Part shown: positions 42,616 through 52,045 of the stretch, in pieces
Position numbering within the stretch: position 1 is the first letter of the stretch
Layout of the letters: each line of letters starts with the position of its first letter
Assembly: GCF_030813795.1 (NCBI RefSeq)
Contig: NZ_JAUSUX010000011.1
Coordinates: 1-64,000 of the forward strand
Length of the DNA stretch: 64,000 nucleotides
Origin: Desulfofundulus luciae
GTDB lineage: Bacteria; Bacillota; Desulfotomaculia; Desulfotomaculales; Desulfovirgulaceae
Direction: 5' to 3'
The notes under the pieces: generated by a model
Told to the model about the DNA's origin: nothing
The model's input: the letters and a program-made list of their open reading frames with translations, nothing else
The model's database searches: none
Made by a program: the position numbers and the translations under genes

Positions 42616-44943
42616 GTGCCGCCAAAAATCGGTGTCTACCTGTGTCATTGTTACGGTGAAATCGGTAAAATTCTTGACCTGGAGAAATTATCCCAGCAGG
42701 CAGGCAAATGGCGCGGGGTTGCTGCCAGCATCCATTATCCTGCGTTATGTAGCGCTGACGGCCTGGAAATAATTGCTGAGGATGTGCGTCAGGGGCGTGT
42801 AGACCGGGTAGTGGTTGGAGCATGCTCACCAGCCGTACACCGGGATACCTTTCTTCGTCTTGCACGGCAGGTAGGCTTGAACGAACACTTCCTGGAACGC
42901 TGTAACCTAAGGGAACAGTGCACCAGGGCCCACCGGGACCAGCCGGCGCTGGCGATGGCAAAGGCCCGGAATCTACTCAAAATGGCCGTGGGGCGGTTGA
43001 GCCCGGCAGAATCCTTTGAACCGGTTAGTTCTTCAACTTCCCGGTCTGTACTGGTAGTGGGAGGAGGTATTGCCGGGCTAACCGCAGCAGAGAATCTGGC
43101 CCGGGCCGGGGTTAACGTAACGCTGGTAGAAAAATCCCCTTTCCTGGGAGGCAAGGTGGCCCGGTTGTACCGCTATTACCCGCGCTTTTGCTCACCCCGG
43201 TGTGGGTTGGAGGTACTGATGGCGCGTTTGCTGGCTACGGGAAGGGTAACGGTGCACACCTTGACCGAGGTAACCGGTGTGCGTGGTACCGCCGGTAACT
43301 TTACGGTGGAACTTTTAAAACAACCCCGTTACGTCAAGAATACCTGCACCGGGTGCGGTGCTTGCCTTGAGGTTTGCCCGGTGGAGGTAGCACCCTCTGC
43401 AGCATTGCCACCGGGCAGGCAGCGGGCCATTGAAGGCCCGGGGTTATTTCCCTATCCTCTTAACTATGCCGTCAACCGTGTGTTTTGTCGTGGTAAATCC
43501 TGCAGCCGGTGTGTGGAAGTCTGTCCGGCTGGGGCCATTGACCTGGACCAGGAGGAAGACAGGCTGAGCATTGGTGTGGACGCGATCATTCTGGCTGCGG
43601 GTTGGGAACCTTACGATGCCGGACGGATTAACAATTACGGCTACGGGCGTTTGCCTGGAGTAATTACCAGCATGGACCTGGAGGTTCTGGCCCGTCCGGA
43701 CGGACCAACTGGTGGCCAGTTAATCCGGCCTCACGATAAAAAGCCCGTAAGGCGGGTGGCCTTTATCCAGTGTGCCGGCAGCCGTGATAAACAGCACCTG
43801 GCTTATTGTTCCGGTGTATGCTGTGCGGCCACATTAAAACAAATTGATTACGTACGGGCGGTGGCGCCGGAAGCCGGCATTTTTGTCTTTTATATGGACA
43901 TCCGTACTCCGGGCAACCTGGAAGAACTGTACCGCCGGGCACGGGAAGAACACGGTGCAGTTTTTATCCGGGGTAACCCCTATGCAGTGGAATGGGACCC
44001 TGTGGCAGAAGAACTGGTCGTCACGGCTGATGATACCTTAAGTGGTTCACGGGTGGCGGTACGGGCCGAACTGGTGGTACTGGCCACCGGTATGGTACCC
44101 TGTGCCGTCCCGACTTTTGAGCGCCTGGAAAAGGACACAACCGGCTTTATCACCGGTCACCTACCCTGTTCGCCCATGGAGGTGCGACGCGCGGGTATTT
44201 ATGTGGCCGGTTGTGCTCAGGAACCGATGGATGTGAGTACAAGCGTCAAAAGCGCTCTGGCTGCAGCAGCGGAATGTCTGGCTACCATCCAGAACCAGTC
44301 TGTGGTAGTTCCACCGGTAGTGGAGCGGCACAAGTGCGACCGGTGCGGGCGCTGTGTAGAGGAATGTCCCTACGGTGCCTGCAGCTTTGATACAGACGGT
44401 TATCCGGCGGTAAATCCGCTGGCCTGCCGGGGATGTGGTATCTGTCAAGGGGGATGTCCCCTGAGATGTATTTACCTGCCGGGATTCAGTTCCCGGGAAA
44501 TGGCCGGACTTATAGAAGCGATGGATCCGGGCAGCATGGATGAGCAACCTTGCGTCCTGGCTTTCTTATGTGCCAACGATGCTTACCCGGCACTGGATCT
44601 GGCCGGCACCCGGGGGACCAGCTATGGGGCTAATATACTGACGGTCAGGGTTCCCTGTGCCGGAGCGGTGAATGCAGGCTGGATCAATGATGCGTTGCTC
44701 AGCGGGATAGACGGTGTACTGGTGGTAGGTTGCCGTACTACGGAGTGCCATTACGGGCGGGGTACATCTCTGGCCGAATCCCGGGTCAACAACTTGCGGG
44801 AAACCTTGCAGCGCATGCTGGTGGAACCCGAGCGGGTACAGGTGCTCACCGCCGGTATTGAGGACGGACAGAGCCTGGTGGCAGCAATAAAAAGATTTGT
44901 AAAGCAGCTTCAAGAATTAGGTCCCAATCCTTTTAAAGAATGA
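42616..44943 (+). CDS. HdrA-MvhD fusion protein (QmoB-like)
   Basis: A 775-residue FAD iron-sulfur protein related to heterodisulfide reductase subunit A. Order: N-terminal HdrA domain (GVYLCHCYGEIGKILDLEKL), FAD motif VLVVGGGIAGLTAAENLARAG near 145, HdrA Cys region, an inserted ferredoxin-type site (CTGCGACLEVCPVE, CSRCVEVCPAGAID), a C-terminal ferredoxin pair (CDRCGRCVEECPYGAC, CRGCGICQGGCPLRC) near 570-625, and an MvhD-like [2Fe-2S] domain (FLCANDAYPALD to GCRTTECHYGRG). This equals QmoB in layout. HdrA proteins with MvhD usually pass electrons between hydrogenase or formate dehydrogenase and partner subunits. GTG 42616 follows AGGGGGGAA. Confidence 0.88.
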   Translation: MPPKIGVYLCHCYGEIGKILDLEKLSQQAGKWRGVAASIHYPALCSADGLEIIAEDVRQGRVDRVVVGACSPAVHRDTFLRLARQVGLNEHFLERCNLREQCTRAHRDQPALAMAKARNLLKMAVGRLSPAESFEPVSSSTSRSVLVVGGGIAGLTAAENLARAGVNVTLVEKSPFLGGKVARLYRYYPRFCSPRCGLEVLMARLLATGRVTVHTLTEVTGVRGTAGNFTVELLKQPRYVKNTCTGCGACLEVCPVEVAPSAALPPGRQRAIEGPGLFPYPLNYAVNRVFCRGKSCSRCVEVCPAGAIDLDQEEDRLSIGVDAIILAAGWEPYDAGRINNYGYGRLPGVITSMDLEVLARPDGPTGGQLIRPHDKKPVRRVAFIQCAGSRDKQHLAYCSGVCCAATLKQIDYVRAVAPEAGIFVFYMDIRTPGNLEELYRRAREEHGAVFIRGNPYAVEWDPVAEELVVTADDTLSGSRVAVRAELVVLATGMVPCAVPTFERLEKDTTGFITGHLPCSPMEVRRAGIYVAGCAQEPMDVSTSVKSALAAAAECLATIQNQSVVVPPVVERHKCDRCGRCVEECPYGACSFDTDGYPAVNPLACRGCGICQGGCPLRCIYLPGFSSREMAGLIEAMDPGSMDEQPCVLAFLCANDAYPALDLAGTRGTSYGANILTVRVPCAGAVNAGWINDALLSGIDGVLVVGCRTTECHYGRGTSLAESRVNNLRETLQRMLVEPERVQVLTAGIEDGQSLVAAIKRFVKQLQELGPNPFKE

Positions 44944-44965
44944 ATTTAAGCCGGAGGTTATCCCC

Positions 44966-45319
44966 ATGCATGAGGATCGTCCCTTCAGGGAAATAACCCT
45001 TCAGGATCTGGAACGACTTGATCCGGTTACTCTTCGTACTGCCCGCAGTTGCGCCAACTGCGGACGGTGCGGTGGAGCCTGCCTTGCCCGTATCCGGGAC
45101 CTTTCGCCTGCCCGCGTGCTGCGTCTATTGCAGCTCGGCCGGCTGGACGAGGTGCTAACTTCCCGTTTTCTCTGGTCGTGTATCGGCTGCCGGCGGTGCA
45201 GCCGGTGTTGCCCCCAGGAACTCGATGTGGCCACGGCAGTGGTGCGGCTGCGGCGCCTGGCAGCAAGACATCCCCGGGCCACCTTTCCTGAACATTTGTT
45301 GCGATTGCTATGTAGCTAG
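44966..45319 (+). CDS. HdrC-like iron-sulfur protein
   Basis: A 117-residue protein with two cluster motifs, SCANCGRCGGAC near residue 28 and SCIGCRRCSRCCP near 71, the pattern of HdrC, which links HdrA to HdrB. No HdrB with CCG domains and no membrane QmoC follow, so the complex, if any, ends with HdrC or recruits HdrB from elsewhere. It lies 22 bases after the HdrA-like gene, probably in the same operon. Confidence 0.85.
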   Translation: MHEDRPFREITLQDLERLDPVTLRTARSCANCGRCGGACLARIRDLSPARVLRLLQLGRLDEVLTSRFLWSCIGCRRCSRCCPQELDVATAVVRLRRLAARHPRATFPEHLLRLLCS

Positions 45320-45444
45320 ATAAGTCATAAAACTCTGGTATCAGCAGCCTGGCGAAGCCCGTCACCCTTTAATTTAAAGCAGGCGGCCTTTCAAGTAACG
45401 CCTTGTGGGCGCATACGCCCTTTCCATAATCACCGCCGTGCACA

Positions 45445-45676
45445 TGCGCTCCGCCATAGGGGAACTGTTGAAAGCTACGACGTAATTAATGGGCTACTGG
45501 ATAGCCCTCCTAGCGGTGCGGGGGGAAAGCACCTGGACTGCATCCTGAATGCGGCTTACGCCGCAGGAATTCTTGTGGCCGCTGCCGGTCTTCTGGCTGC
45601 CGCCCAGTGTGCCAGGCAGAAAAAAAAAGCAAGAAGGAAAAATTCCCATCCATCTAGAATATGTAGCCAAAGATAA
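45445..45676 (+). pseudogene. Decayed S8 subtilase fragment
   Basis: The reading frame SYDVINGLLDSPPSG, LDCILNAAYAAGILVAAAG resembles the region just before the catalytic Asn of subtilisin-like proteases (usual form DVINMSLGG, A-x-x-x-AYAAGI-x-V-x-AAGN). The preceding helix seems to continue in another frame (MRSAIGELLK), and the catalytic Asn and everything after are gone. It lies within the 490-base gap after the HdrC-like gene. Recognised by eye from one stretch only. Confidence 0.5.
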
Positions 45677-45784
45677 AAAACCTGTCCGGTAGAGAACTTA
45701 GAAGTGCGGGTGGCTTAATTTCAACAGATTATCCACGTTTTTGAAGTTTAACGTACTCTCCGGAAACAACTTTTAACTTGAAGG

Positions 45785-45880
45785 GAGAATCAATATGAAA
45801 AGCGGGGCAGAATTTGGAGAATCAATATGAAAAGCGGGGCAGAATTTGGAGAATCAATATGAAAAGCGGGGCAGAATTTA
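45785..45880 (+). repeat. Three tandem 32-base repeats covering a translation start
   Basis: The unit GAGAATCAATATGAAAAGCG plus 12 further bases occurs at 45785, 45817 and 45849, essentially identical. Each unit carries GGAGAAT and an ATG (45795, 45827, 45859). As 32 is not a multiple of 3, the ATGs lie in different frames, and only the last is in frame with the following gene remnant. Confidence 0.95.
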
Positions 45881-46620
45881 TTGAAGAAATTAAGGAGTTT
45901 AAGCCGTTAATTTATTGCAGGGGTAAAAAAGTTGAGGGCTTCCTGCGCCACCCTGTGCTCCGGCCGATAATCAACGCTGCCAAAGCAACCTACGACCTTG
46001 CCATGGCCCCTGAGAACGCGGAACTCATGACCACCATCTCACCCCTCACCGGAGAAAGATGTAACCTGCTCTCGGCCCTGTTCCAAAGCAGGGTAGAATT
46101 GGTGAAAACCGTGAAGCTACGCCGGTGGTGGCATAACACCACCGGCACTTGCACTGCCGGGAGGTGCGCCGGGACGTGTGTGGCCAACGCCATTTACCAC
46201 TGCACCTTCCTGCTGGACCGGGAATACAATACCGAGTGTACAGAAAGAAGACAAGATATGCGCGGCGGGAGTAATGTGTGTTAAAGGCGACCGGAGCAAG
46301 GGGCCTGCAGGGCAGAAGGACCCTGATCTCTACCTGCGGGTGGTCGGTAAGAACGAAAAGGGGATAACGGTGCGGGGGGCTAAGGCCCACCAGAGCAACG
46401 GCGCTTTAGCCCACGAGATTTTGGTCATGCCCTTTAGGGCTCTGGCGAAGGCGAAAAGGACTATGCCGTCTCTTTTGCCGTGAAAAACGGCACCAAAGGG
46501 CTCATCCATATCTGGCAGCACAACCTCCACGACTCCCGGCGGCTGGTAGCCGATGACATGGACTTGGGCAGCATCTTGTACGGGCTGGAGTACCACGGAC
46601 CTGCCTACCTTAAATCCACC
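45859..46620 (+). pseudogene. Broken 4-hydroxybutyryl-CoA dehydratase family gene
   Basis: Similar to the N-terminal half of 4-hydroxybutyryl-CoA dehydratase / vinylacetyl-CoA isomerase (AbfD, 4-HPA hydroxylase fold). Frame 1 gives KKVEGFLRHPVLRPIINAAK and ELMTTISPLTGERCN. A second frame from about 46250 gives DPDLYLRVVGKNEKGI and TVRGAKAHQSNGALAHE. A third from about 46440 gives EKDYAVSFAVKNGTKGLIH and DDMDLGS. At least two frameshifts are needed and the C-terminal half is missing. The cluster cysteines cannot all be present. Intact enzymes act in aminobutyrate fermentation. Confidence 0.8.
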
Positions 46621-46630
46621 TTGCCTGCTA

Positions 46631-46662
46631 GCCACTGCCATAAATGGCGGCGGCTTTTTTTT
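46631..46662 (+). terminator. Terminator after the dehydratase remnant
   Basis: GCCACTGCCAT/ATGGCGGCGGC imperfect stem with loop AA, then eight T. Confidence 0.65.
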
Positions 46663-46935
46663 GGCCGGTCAGTTAATAGGAGTTTCACAACGATTGTTCC
46701 GTGTTACCAGAGTGATGAAGTACCCGGTAATTTAACGCTGTTCGTTTTTTGCGCATTTTTCTAAAGCGCCGCAGAAATAGTTACGGCGGGCACGTTTAAA
46801 AAACGGTTACGATTGAAGGTACTCGCAGTGGGGATATACGTATGTATGCACCGGCGCCGGACCCTGGCATTTTTATTGCGGAGTTAAAATTCTGATTGTA
46901 ATTCCTTGGCAAAAATTTTTAAGGGAGGGACCCTG

Positions 46936-47349
46936 ATGGCTCCGAGCGAAGAGGAAATGCTTGACATGTACCGGAAAATGCTATTAATCCGCAAGTCCAC
47001 CAAAAGCGAGATTATGGTGGGGCTCGGTGAAGAGCCGGCAGAAGTGCTGGCGGTAATGAACGACCTGAGAGAGGCCGGCTGCGACTATATCACCATAGGG
47101 CAATACCTGCAGCCCACCCCTGGCCGCCTGCCGGTGCACGGTTATGTTGCTCCGGCGATGTTCCGCTGGTACGAGGAACAGTGCCTCCGGAAAGGCTTCC
47201 GGAAGGCGGACTGCGGCCCGCTGGTACGCAGTTCCTACACGCCCGGCCTCTTGTCTGACCCGGCGGGGGCCGCCGTTACAGGACACCGGATCCTGCGGGT
47301 TTCCGGCAATAAGAGCGTGGGGAGGTACGCCAATGAGTCAACTTTTTGA
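46936..47349 (+). pseudogene. AcoA-LipA deletion chimera
   Basis: A well-placed ATG (AAGGGAGGG upstream) begins SEEEMLDMYRKMLLIRK, the N-terminus of the E1-alpha subunit of acetoin or pyruvate dehydrogenases. Within a few residues the frame continues as IMVGLGEEPAEVLAVMNDLR, GCDYITIGQYLQPTP and DCGPLVRSSYTPG, the C-terminal third of lipoyl synthase. Both genes occur in acetoin dehydrogenase operons, so an in-frame deletion of everything between acoA and lipA is the simplest origin. The radical SAM cysteines and the TPP site are missing, so it should be inactive. The last codons overlap the methyltransferase start. Confidence 0.8.
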
Positions 47350-48028
47350 CGACAAGGCCGGCACTTACGACGAGTGGTACCTGACCCCCGCCGGTCGTTT
47401 CGTGGACCGGCTGGAAAAGGAGGCGGTACTGGCTTACCTGGAACCGCGTCCGGGAATGAGCGTGCTGGACGTAGGTTGCGGTACGGGCAACTATTCCCTG
47501 GAGCTGGCCAGGCGGGGGTTGAAAGTGACGGGCCTGGACATTTCACCGGGAATGCTGGCGAAGGCCCGGGCGAAAGCCCAGGCAGAGGGATTGCCGGTGG
47601 AATTTGTCCAGGGAGATGCCGTGCAACTGCCTTTTCCGGACGATAGCTTCGACGGCGTTATTTCCGTGTCCGCCATGGAATTCGTGCCGGACCTGGGTGC
47701 AGCCCTGCAGGAAGCCTACCGGGTCCTGAAGCCCCGCGGCAGGCTGGTGGTGGGGCTGATCGGCAGGGACAGCAGCTGGGGTCGTTTTTACGCGGAAAAG
47801 GCCCGCCGGGACCCGGACAGTGTTTTCAACAGGGCCCGGCTGTACACCCTGGATGAGCTGCGGTGTGCCATGCCGGGTGATGCGGTTCGCGCCCGGGCGG
47901 TATTATTCACCCCGCCCGGCTTCGACTACGAGCAGGAAGAGGCCGCGTGGCAAATTGAAGCTGCTGCCGTTGCGGCTGGCCGCACCGACGGCGGGTTTAT
48001 CTGTGCGGTATCCATTAAATTTAATTAA
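47333..48028 (+). CDS. Class I SAM-dependent methyltransferase
   Basis: A 231-residue methyltransferase of the UbiE/Methyltransf_11 type. Motif I is VLDVGCGTGNYSLEL near residue 43, then GLDISPGML, QGDAVQLPFPDDSFDGVISV and AYRVLKPRGRLVVGLI. The substrate is not evident. ATG 47333 follows GGGGAGG. It overlaps the AcoA-LipA remnant by 17 bases, which suggests it was once part of the same operon. It is followed by 250 bases with no gene. Confidence 0.85.
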   Translation: MSQLFDDKAGTYDEWYLTPAGRFVDRLEKEAVLAYLEPRPGMSVLDVGCGTGNYSLELARRGLKVTGLDISPGMLAKARAKAQAEGLPVEFVQGDAVQLPFPDDSFDGVISVSAMEFVPDLGAALQEAYRVLKPRGRLVVGLIGRDSSWGRFYAEKARRDPDSVFNRARLYTLDELRCAMPGDAVRARAVLFTPPGFDYEQEEAAWQIEAAAVAAGRTDGGFICAVSIKFN

Positions 48029-48279
48029 TCTTATCTACTCGGGGAAAGGGTGGCTCTCCTGTTTCAGATCACCAAATTTTACACTTTACAATCGGCATAA
48101 CTTTCAAAAGCTTCCGGGGGTATACTGAAATATATTGTATACTTGCGTTTACCCTATTTCCGGGACCTGTAGATTTTAATATAATAACATCAAGTTAATA
48201 ATAAACAGGCCAACGGTTCAGGTTGTATTTATTGCAACCTGAGTATTTTTTGTTTTGCCTTGTTTTGGGGGAGGTTTTC
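48029..48279 (+). promoter_or_regulatory. Promoter/leader region of the oadA-accB fusion
   Basis: AT-rich. It holds the inverted repeat GTATAC-N11-GTATAC (48120-48142) and TATAAT (48180-48185) without a good -35 box. GGGGGAGG lies just before the oadA ATG. Confidence 0.35.
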
Positions 48280-50151
48280 ATGGGTTTAAAAATCACCGAT
48301 ACTACCCTGCGCGATGGCCACCAGAGCCTCTGGGCCACCCGCATGCGTACTCAAGATATGCTGCCCATCCTGGAAAAACTGGATGCGGTAGGCTATCATT
48401 CCCTGGAAGTGTGGGGCGGGGCCACTTTTGACGTTTGCATGCGTTATTTGAACGAAGATCCCTGGGAACGTTTGCGGACTTTAAAAAAGCACATTAAGCG
48501 CACGCCCTTGCAGATGCTTTTGCGTGGTCAGTCCCTGGTTGGCTACCAGCATTATCCCGATGATGTGGTCGAGGCCTTTATTAATAAGATGGTGGAGAAC
48601 GGCATAGATATTATCCGCATCTTTGACGCCTTGAACGACCTGCGCAACTTTGAAGCACCCATGCGGGTGGCTTCAAAGACGGGGGCACACATCCAGGCGG
48701 CGGTGGTTTATACCATCAGCCCGGTACACACCACCGAGCACTATGTGGAAACGGCGGTCAGCCTGGCCCAGATGGGAGCTCATTCCATCTGCATTAAAGA
48801 TATGGCCGGGCTGCTCACCCCTTACAAAGCTTACGAACTGGTAAAACTGATTAAGGAACGGGTCGGTCTGCCCGTACAGCTTCACAGCCACTACATTGGC
48901 GGCCTGGCCCTGGGGGCCTATCTCAAGGCGGCCGAGGCGGGTGTGGATGTGGTGGATACTGCTTCGGTGCCCCTGGCCTTTGGTTCTTCCCAGCCCCCGG
49001 TGGAAACCGTGGTCCGTGCCCTGCAGGGCACGCCCTACGATACCGGGCTGGAACTGGGCCTGCTGTTTGAAATTGCCGCTTACTTTGAAGACCTGCGCAA
49101 GTCCCTGGGTTACGAGCGTGGGGTCACCCGTATCAACGACATGCGGGTCTTTGAACACCAGGTGCCCGGGGGGATGATTTCCAACCTGGTTACCCAGCTG
49201 GAAGAACAAAAGGCCCTGCATCGCCTGCCCGAGGTGCTGGCGGAAATTCCCCGGGTGCGGGCGGAACTGGGTTACCCTCCCCTGGTCACTCCCACCAGCC
49301 AGATCGTGGGCACCCAGGCCGTTTTGAACGTTCTCGCCGGAGAACGCTACAAGCTTATCCCCGGTGAGGTGCGGGCCTACGTTGAAGGGCTCTACGGCAG
49401 GCCGCCGGCCCCCATAGATCCGGATGTGGCCCGAAAGATTTTGGGGGACAAAGAACCCATTACCTGCCGTCCCGCCGATTTACTGGAACCCAAAATGGAT
49501 AAAATAAGAGAAGAGATCAAACACCTGGCGAAGTCGGAAGAAGATTTCATTTCCTACGCCCTGTTTCCCCAGGTGGCGAAGCGATTCTTTGAAAACCGCA
49601 GCCGGCCGGGTCAACAGCCCGTGGATTCTGCCGCACCCTTGCGGCCGGGAACACGGGGGCAAGAGGCCGGCCGTAAGGAGGAAGGGAGCATGAACTTAGA
49701 GGAAATCAAGGAGTTAATTAAACTAATTGACCAGACGGCCATTGCCGAGTTATCCCTGGAGAGTGCGGGGGTGAAGGTGGCCATAAGGAAGGCCGGCGCA
49801 CAAGGAACAATGCCTGCACCTGCGGGTGATGACTCCCCGGGGCCGCCGCCGGCCCGGGAAACGGCTGCCCCGCCGGCACCGGCCCCGAAAAAAAACGTTG
49901 ATCCTACGGGCCTTGCCGTGATCAGGGCTCCCATGGTAGGCACCTTTTACCGCGCCCCGGCACCCGATGCCCCGCCCTTTGTCCAGGTGGGGGATGTGGT
50001 GGAGAAGGGTCAGACGCTGTGTATTATTGAGGCCATGAAGCTGATGAACGAAATTGAATCCGAGGTGGCCGGTGAGATTGTAGACATCCTGGTGGAAAAC
50101 GGCCAGCCCGTGGAGTACGGGCAGGAGCTGTTTTTGATCCGGGAAAAATAG
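48280..50151 (+). CDS. oadA: Carboxyltransferase-BCCP fusion (OadA/PycB with AccB-type domain)
   Basis: A 623-residue biotin protein. The N-terminal carboxyltransferase domain (1-300; [25 protein letters not shown], metal-binding HSHYIGG near 202) and a PycB/OadA middle domain (to ~460) transfer carboxylate to or from pyruvate/oxaloacetate. After a Gly/Arg-rich linker, residue 471 begins [17 protein letters not shown], a typical AccB start. A Pro/Ala hinge and the biotinyl domain with EAMKLMNE (Lys587) follow. It seems to be oadA fused in frame to accB. With AccC next door it would form a two-subunit pyruvate carboxylase or decarboxylase. Confidence 0.9.
   Translation: MGLKITDTTLRDGHQSLWATRMRTQDMLPILEKLDAVGYHSLEVWGGATFDVCMRYLNEDPWERLRTLKKHIKRTPLQMLLRGQSLVGYQHYPDDVVEAFINKMVENGIDIIRIFDALNDLRNFEAPMRVASKTGAHIQAAVVYTISPVHTTEHYVETAVSLAQMGAHSICIKDMAGLLTPYKAYELVKLIKERVGLPVQLHSHYIGGLALGAYLKAAEAGVDVVDTASVPLAFGSSQPPVETVVRALQGTPYDTGLELGLLFEIAAYFEDLRKSLGYERGVTRINDMRVFEHQVPGGMISNLVTQLEEQKALHRLPEVLAEIPRVRAELGYPPLVTPTSQIVGTQAVLNVLAGERYKLIPGEVRAYVEGLYGRPPAPIDPDVARKILGDKEPITCRPADLLEPKMDKIREEIKHLAKSEEDFISYALFPQVAKRFFENRSRPGQQPVDSAAPLRPGTRGQEAGRKEEGSMNLEEIKELIKLIDQTAIAELSLESAGVKVAIRKAGAQGTMPAPAGDDSPGPPPARETAAPPAPAPKKNVDPTGLAVIRAPMVGTFYRAPAPDAPPFVQVGDVVEKGQTLCIIEAMKLMNEIESEVAGEIVDILVENGQPVEYGQELFLIREK
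49675..49692 (+). promoter_or_regulatory. Internal ribosome binding site and ATG for a free BCCP
   Basis: AAGGAGGAAGGGAGCATG lies in frame inside the fusion gene, exactly where AccB-like sequence begins. A separate 153-residue biotin carrier could be made from it for acetyl-CoA carboxylase. Confidence 0.6.
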
Positions 50152-50168
50152 ATGGGCAGGGAGCAGGA

Positions 50169-51515
50169 ATGTTTAAAAAAATACTGATTGCAAACCGGGG
50201 AGAAATTGCCTTAAGGATCATTCGGGCCTGCCGGGAGATGGGCATTAAAACTGTTCTGGTATATTCCGAAGCCGACAGGGACAGCCTGCCGGTGCGTATG
50301 GCCGATGAGGCCTACTGCATTGGCCCGGCCCCGGCAGCCAGAAGTTACCTCAATATCACCAACATTATCAGTACGGCCATGGTTTCCGGGGCGGATGCCA
50401 TCCACCCCGGTTATGGTTTTCTGGCGGAGAACGCCGGGTTTGCGGAAATCTGCGAAAGTTGCGGCCTGACCTTTATCGGCCCCCCGGCTTCCGCCATGGA
50501 AAAAATGGGCGCCAAGGCCGTGGCCCGGGAAACGGTGCTAAAAGCCGGGGTACCGGTGGTACCCGGTTCCTCCGGTGTGCTCCGGGACGTGCAGGAGGCC
50601 CTGGAGGTGGCGGAAGAAATTGGCTACCCCGTGCTGGTTAAAGCTTCTGCCGGCGGCGGGGGCCGGGGCATGCGGGTGGCTCAGGGCCCCGAGGACCTGA
50701 TCCGGGCGGTACAGACGGCCCAGGCGGAAGCCCAGGCGGCCTTTGGCAACGCTCAGGTTTATGTGGAGAAATATGTGGACGAACCCCGCCATATTGAATT
50801 TCAGATCCTGGGCGACAAGCACGGCAATATCGTCCATCTGGGTGAACGGGATTGCTCAATTCAGCGGCGCAATCAAAAGATGATCGAGGAATCCCCTTCT
50901 ACAGCTCTTACCCCGGAATTGCGCCGGGAAATGGGTGAAATGGCGGTAAAGGCCGCCCGGGCCGTGGGTTATTATAACGCCGGGACCGTGGAATTCCTGC
51001 TGGACAAGCACCTGAACTTTTATTTCATTGAAATGAACACCCGCATTCAGGTGGAGCATCCGGTTACCGAAATGGTTACCGGCATTGATTTGATCAAAGA
51101 ACAAATACGCCTGGCGGCTGGAGAACCCCTGGGCTATACCCAGGAAGACATTCAAATCCGGGGCTGGGCCATTGAATGCCGGATTAACGCCGAGGATCCC
51201 GCCCGCAACTTTGCTCCTTCCCCGGGACTGATTACTGCTTACCTGCCTCCCGGCGGGCCGGGGATCCGCCTGGACAGCGCGGCCTACCCCGGCTGGAAGG
51301 TGCCCCCTCATTACGATTCCATGATCGCCAAGCTGGTTGCCTGGGGCCAGGACCGGGATGAAGCCATTGCCCGGATGCAGCGGGCACTTGGGGAGTTTAT
51401 CATTGAGGGGATCAAGACCACCATTCCCTTCCATCAGCGGGTGCTGCATAACGCCTTTTTCCGCCGGGGTGAGATTTACACCAACTTCATTCAGCGCCGC
51501 ATCCTGATGGACTAA
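50169..51515 (+). CDS. accC: Biotin carboxylase
   Basis: Carboxylates biotin on the carrier protein with ATP and bicarbonate. [19 protein letters not shown] starts the N-terminal domain. [14 protein letters not shown] is the ATP-grasp glycine loop, and [25 protein letters not shown] and [14 protein letters not shown] complete the active site. Length of 448 residues is normal. It follows the carrier fusion by 17 bases. It may serve both pyruvate carboxylation and, with free carrier, acetyl-CoA carboxylase. Confidence 0.95.
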   Translation: MFKKILIANRGEIALRIIRACREMGIKTVLVYSEADRDSLPVRMADEAYCIGPAPAARSYLNITNIISTAMVSGADAIHPGYGFLAENAGFAEICESCGLTFIGPPASAMEKMGAKAVARETVLKAGVPVVPGSSGVLRDVQEALEVAEEIGYPVLVKASAGGGGRGMRVAQGPEDLIRAVQTAQAEAQAAFGNAQVYVEKYVDEPRHIEFQILGDKHGNIVHLGERDCSIQRRNQKMIEESPSTALTPELRREMGEMAVKAARAVGYYNAGTVEFLLDKHLNFYFIEMNTRIQVEHPVTEMVTGIDLIKEQIRLAAGEPLGYTQEDIQIRGWAIECRINAEDPARNFAPSPGLITAYLPPGGPGIRLDSAAYPGWKVPPHYDSMIAKLVAWGQDRDEAIARMQRALGEFIIEGIKTTIPFHQRVLHNAFFRRGEIYTNFIQRRILMD

Positions 51516-51519
51516 TTGG

Positions 51520-51548
51520 TTGCAGATGCCCTATCGTTCTGATATAAT
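51520..51548 (+). promoter_or_regulatory. Sigma-A promoter of the asp23-amaP-DUF2273 group
   Basis: TTGCAG, 17-base spacer, TATAAT; it starts just after the accC stop. Confidence 0.7.
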
Positions 51549-51594
51549 GGGGGGCGTGGAGGTAAAATATGACAAGCAACGGGGAGGTTTATTA

Positions 51595-51999
51595 ATGATG
51601 GAAAATAAGGAAGTGGTGGTACGGGAAGAGCAGACCAGCCTGGGTTCCATCCGGATTGCCGATGAAGTAGTGCGGGTCATTGCCGGCCTGGCCGCCACGG
51701 AAGTCCCGGGTGTAGCCGGAATGAGCGGCGGGGTGGTAGGCGGCATAGCCGAGATGCTGGGCCGCAAGAATCTGTCCAAAGGTGTGAAAGTGGAGGTAGG
51801 AGAAAAAGAAGCGGCGGTAGACCTGTTTGTCATCGTGGAATACGGCATTCGCATTCCCGATGTGGCGCTTCAAATCCAGGAAAATGTAAAAAAAGCCATT
51901 GAGTCCATGACCGGCCTTTCGGTGGTCGAAGTTAATGTCAACATCCAGGGGGTAGCCTTCAGCCAGGAGGGTAAAGAGGAAGAACACCGGGTCCGTTAA
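51595..51999 (+). CDS. Asp23/Gls24 family envelope stress response protein
   Basis: A 134-residue Asp23 (DUF322) protein, cytoplasmic and membrane-associated through AmaP in staphylococci. GSIRIADEVVRVIAGLAATE, EVPGVAGMSGG and VNVNIQGVAF are the family blocks. Start ATG 51595 follows GGGGAGG. It is first in a three-gene unit with amaP and a DUF2273 gene that is conserved upstream of nusB in this group of bacteria. Confidence 0.9.
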   Translation: MMENKEVVVREEQTSLGSIRIADEVVRVIAGLAATEVPGVAGMSGGVVGGIAEMLGRKNLSKGVKVEVGEKEAAVDLFVIVEYGIRIPDVALQIQENVKKAIESMTGLSVVEVNVNIQGVAFSQEGKEEEHRVR

Positions 52000-52045
52000 G
52001 GTTTAGTGGAAATGGTGAAATATAGGCATAGGGGGTTACATTTTT

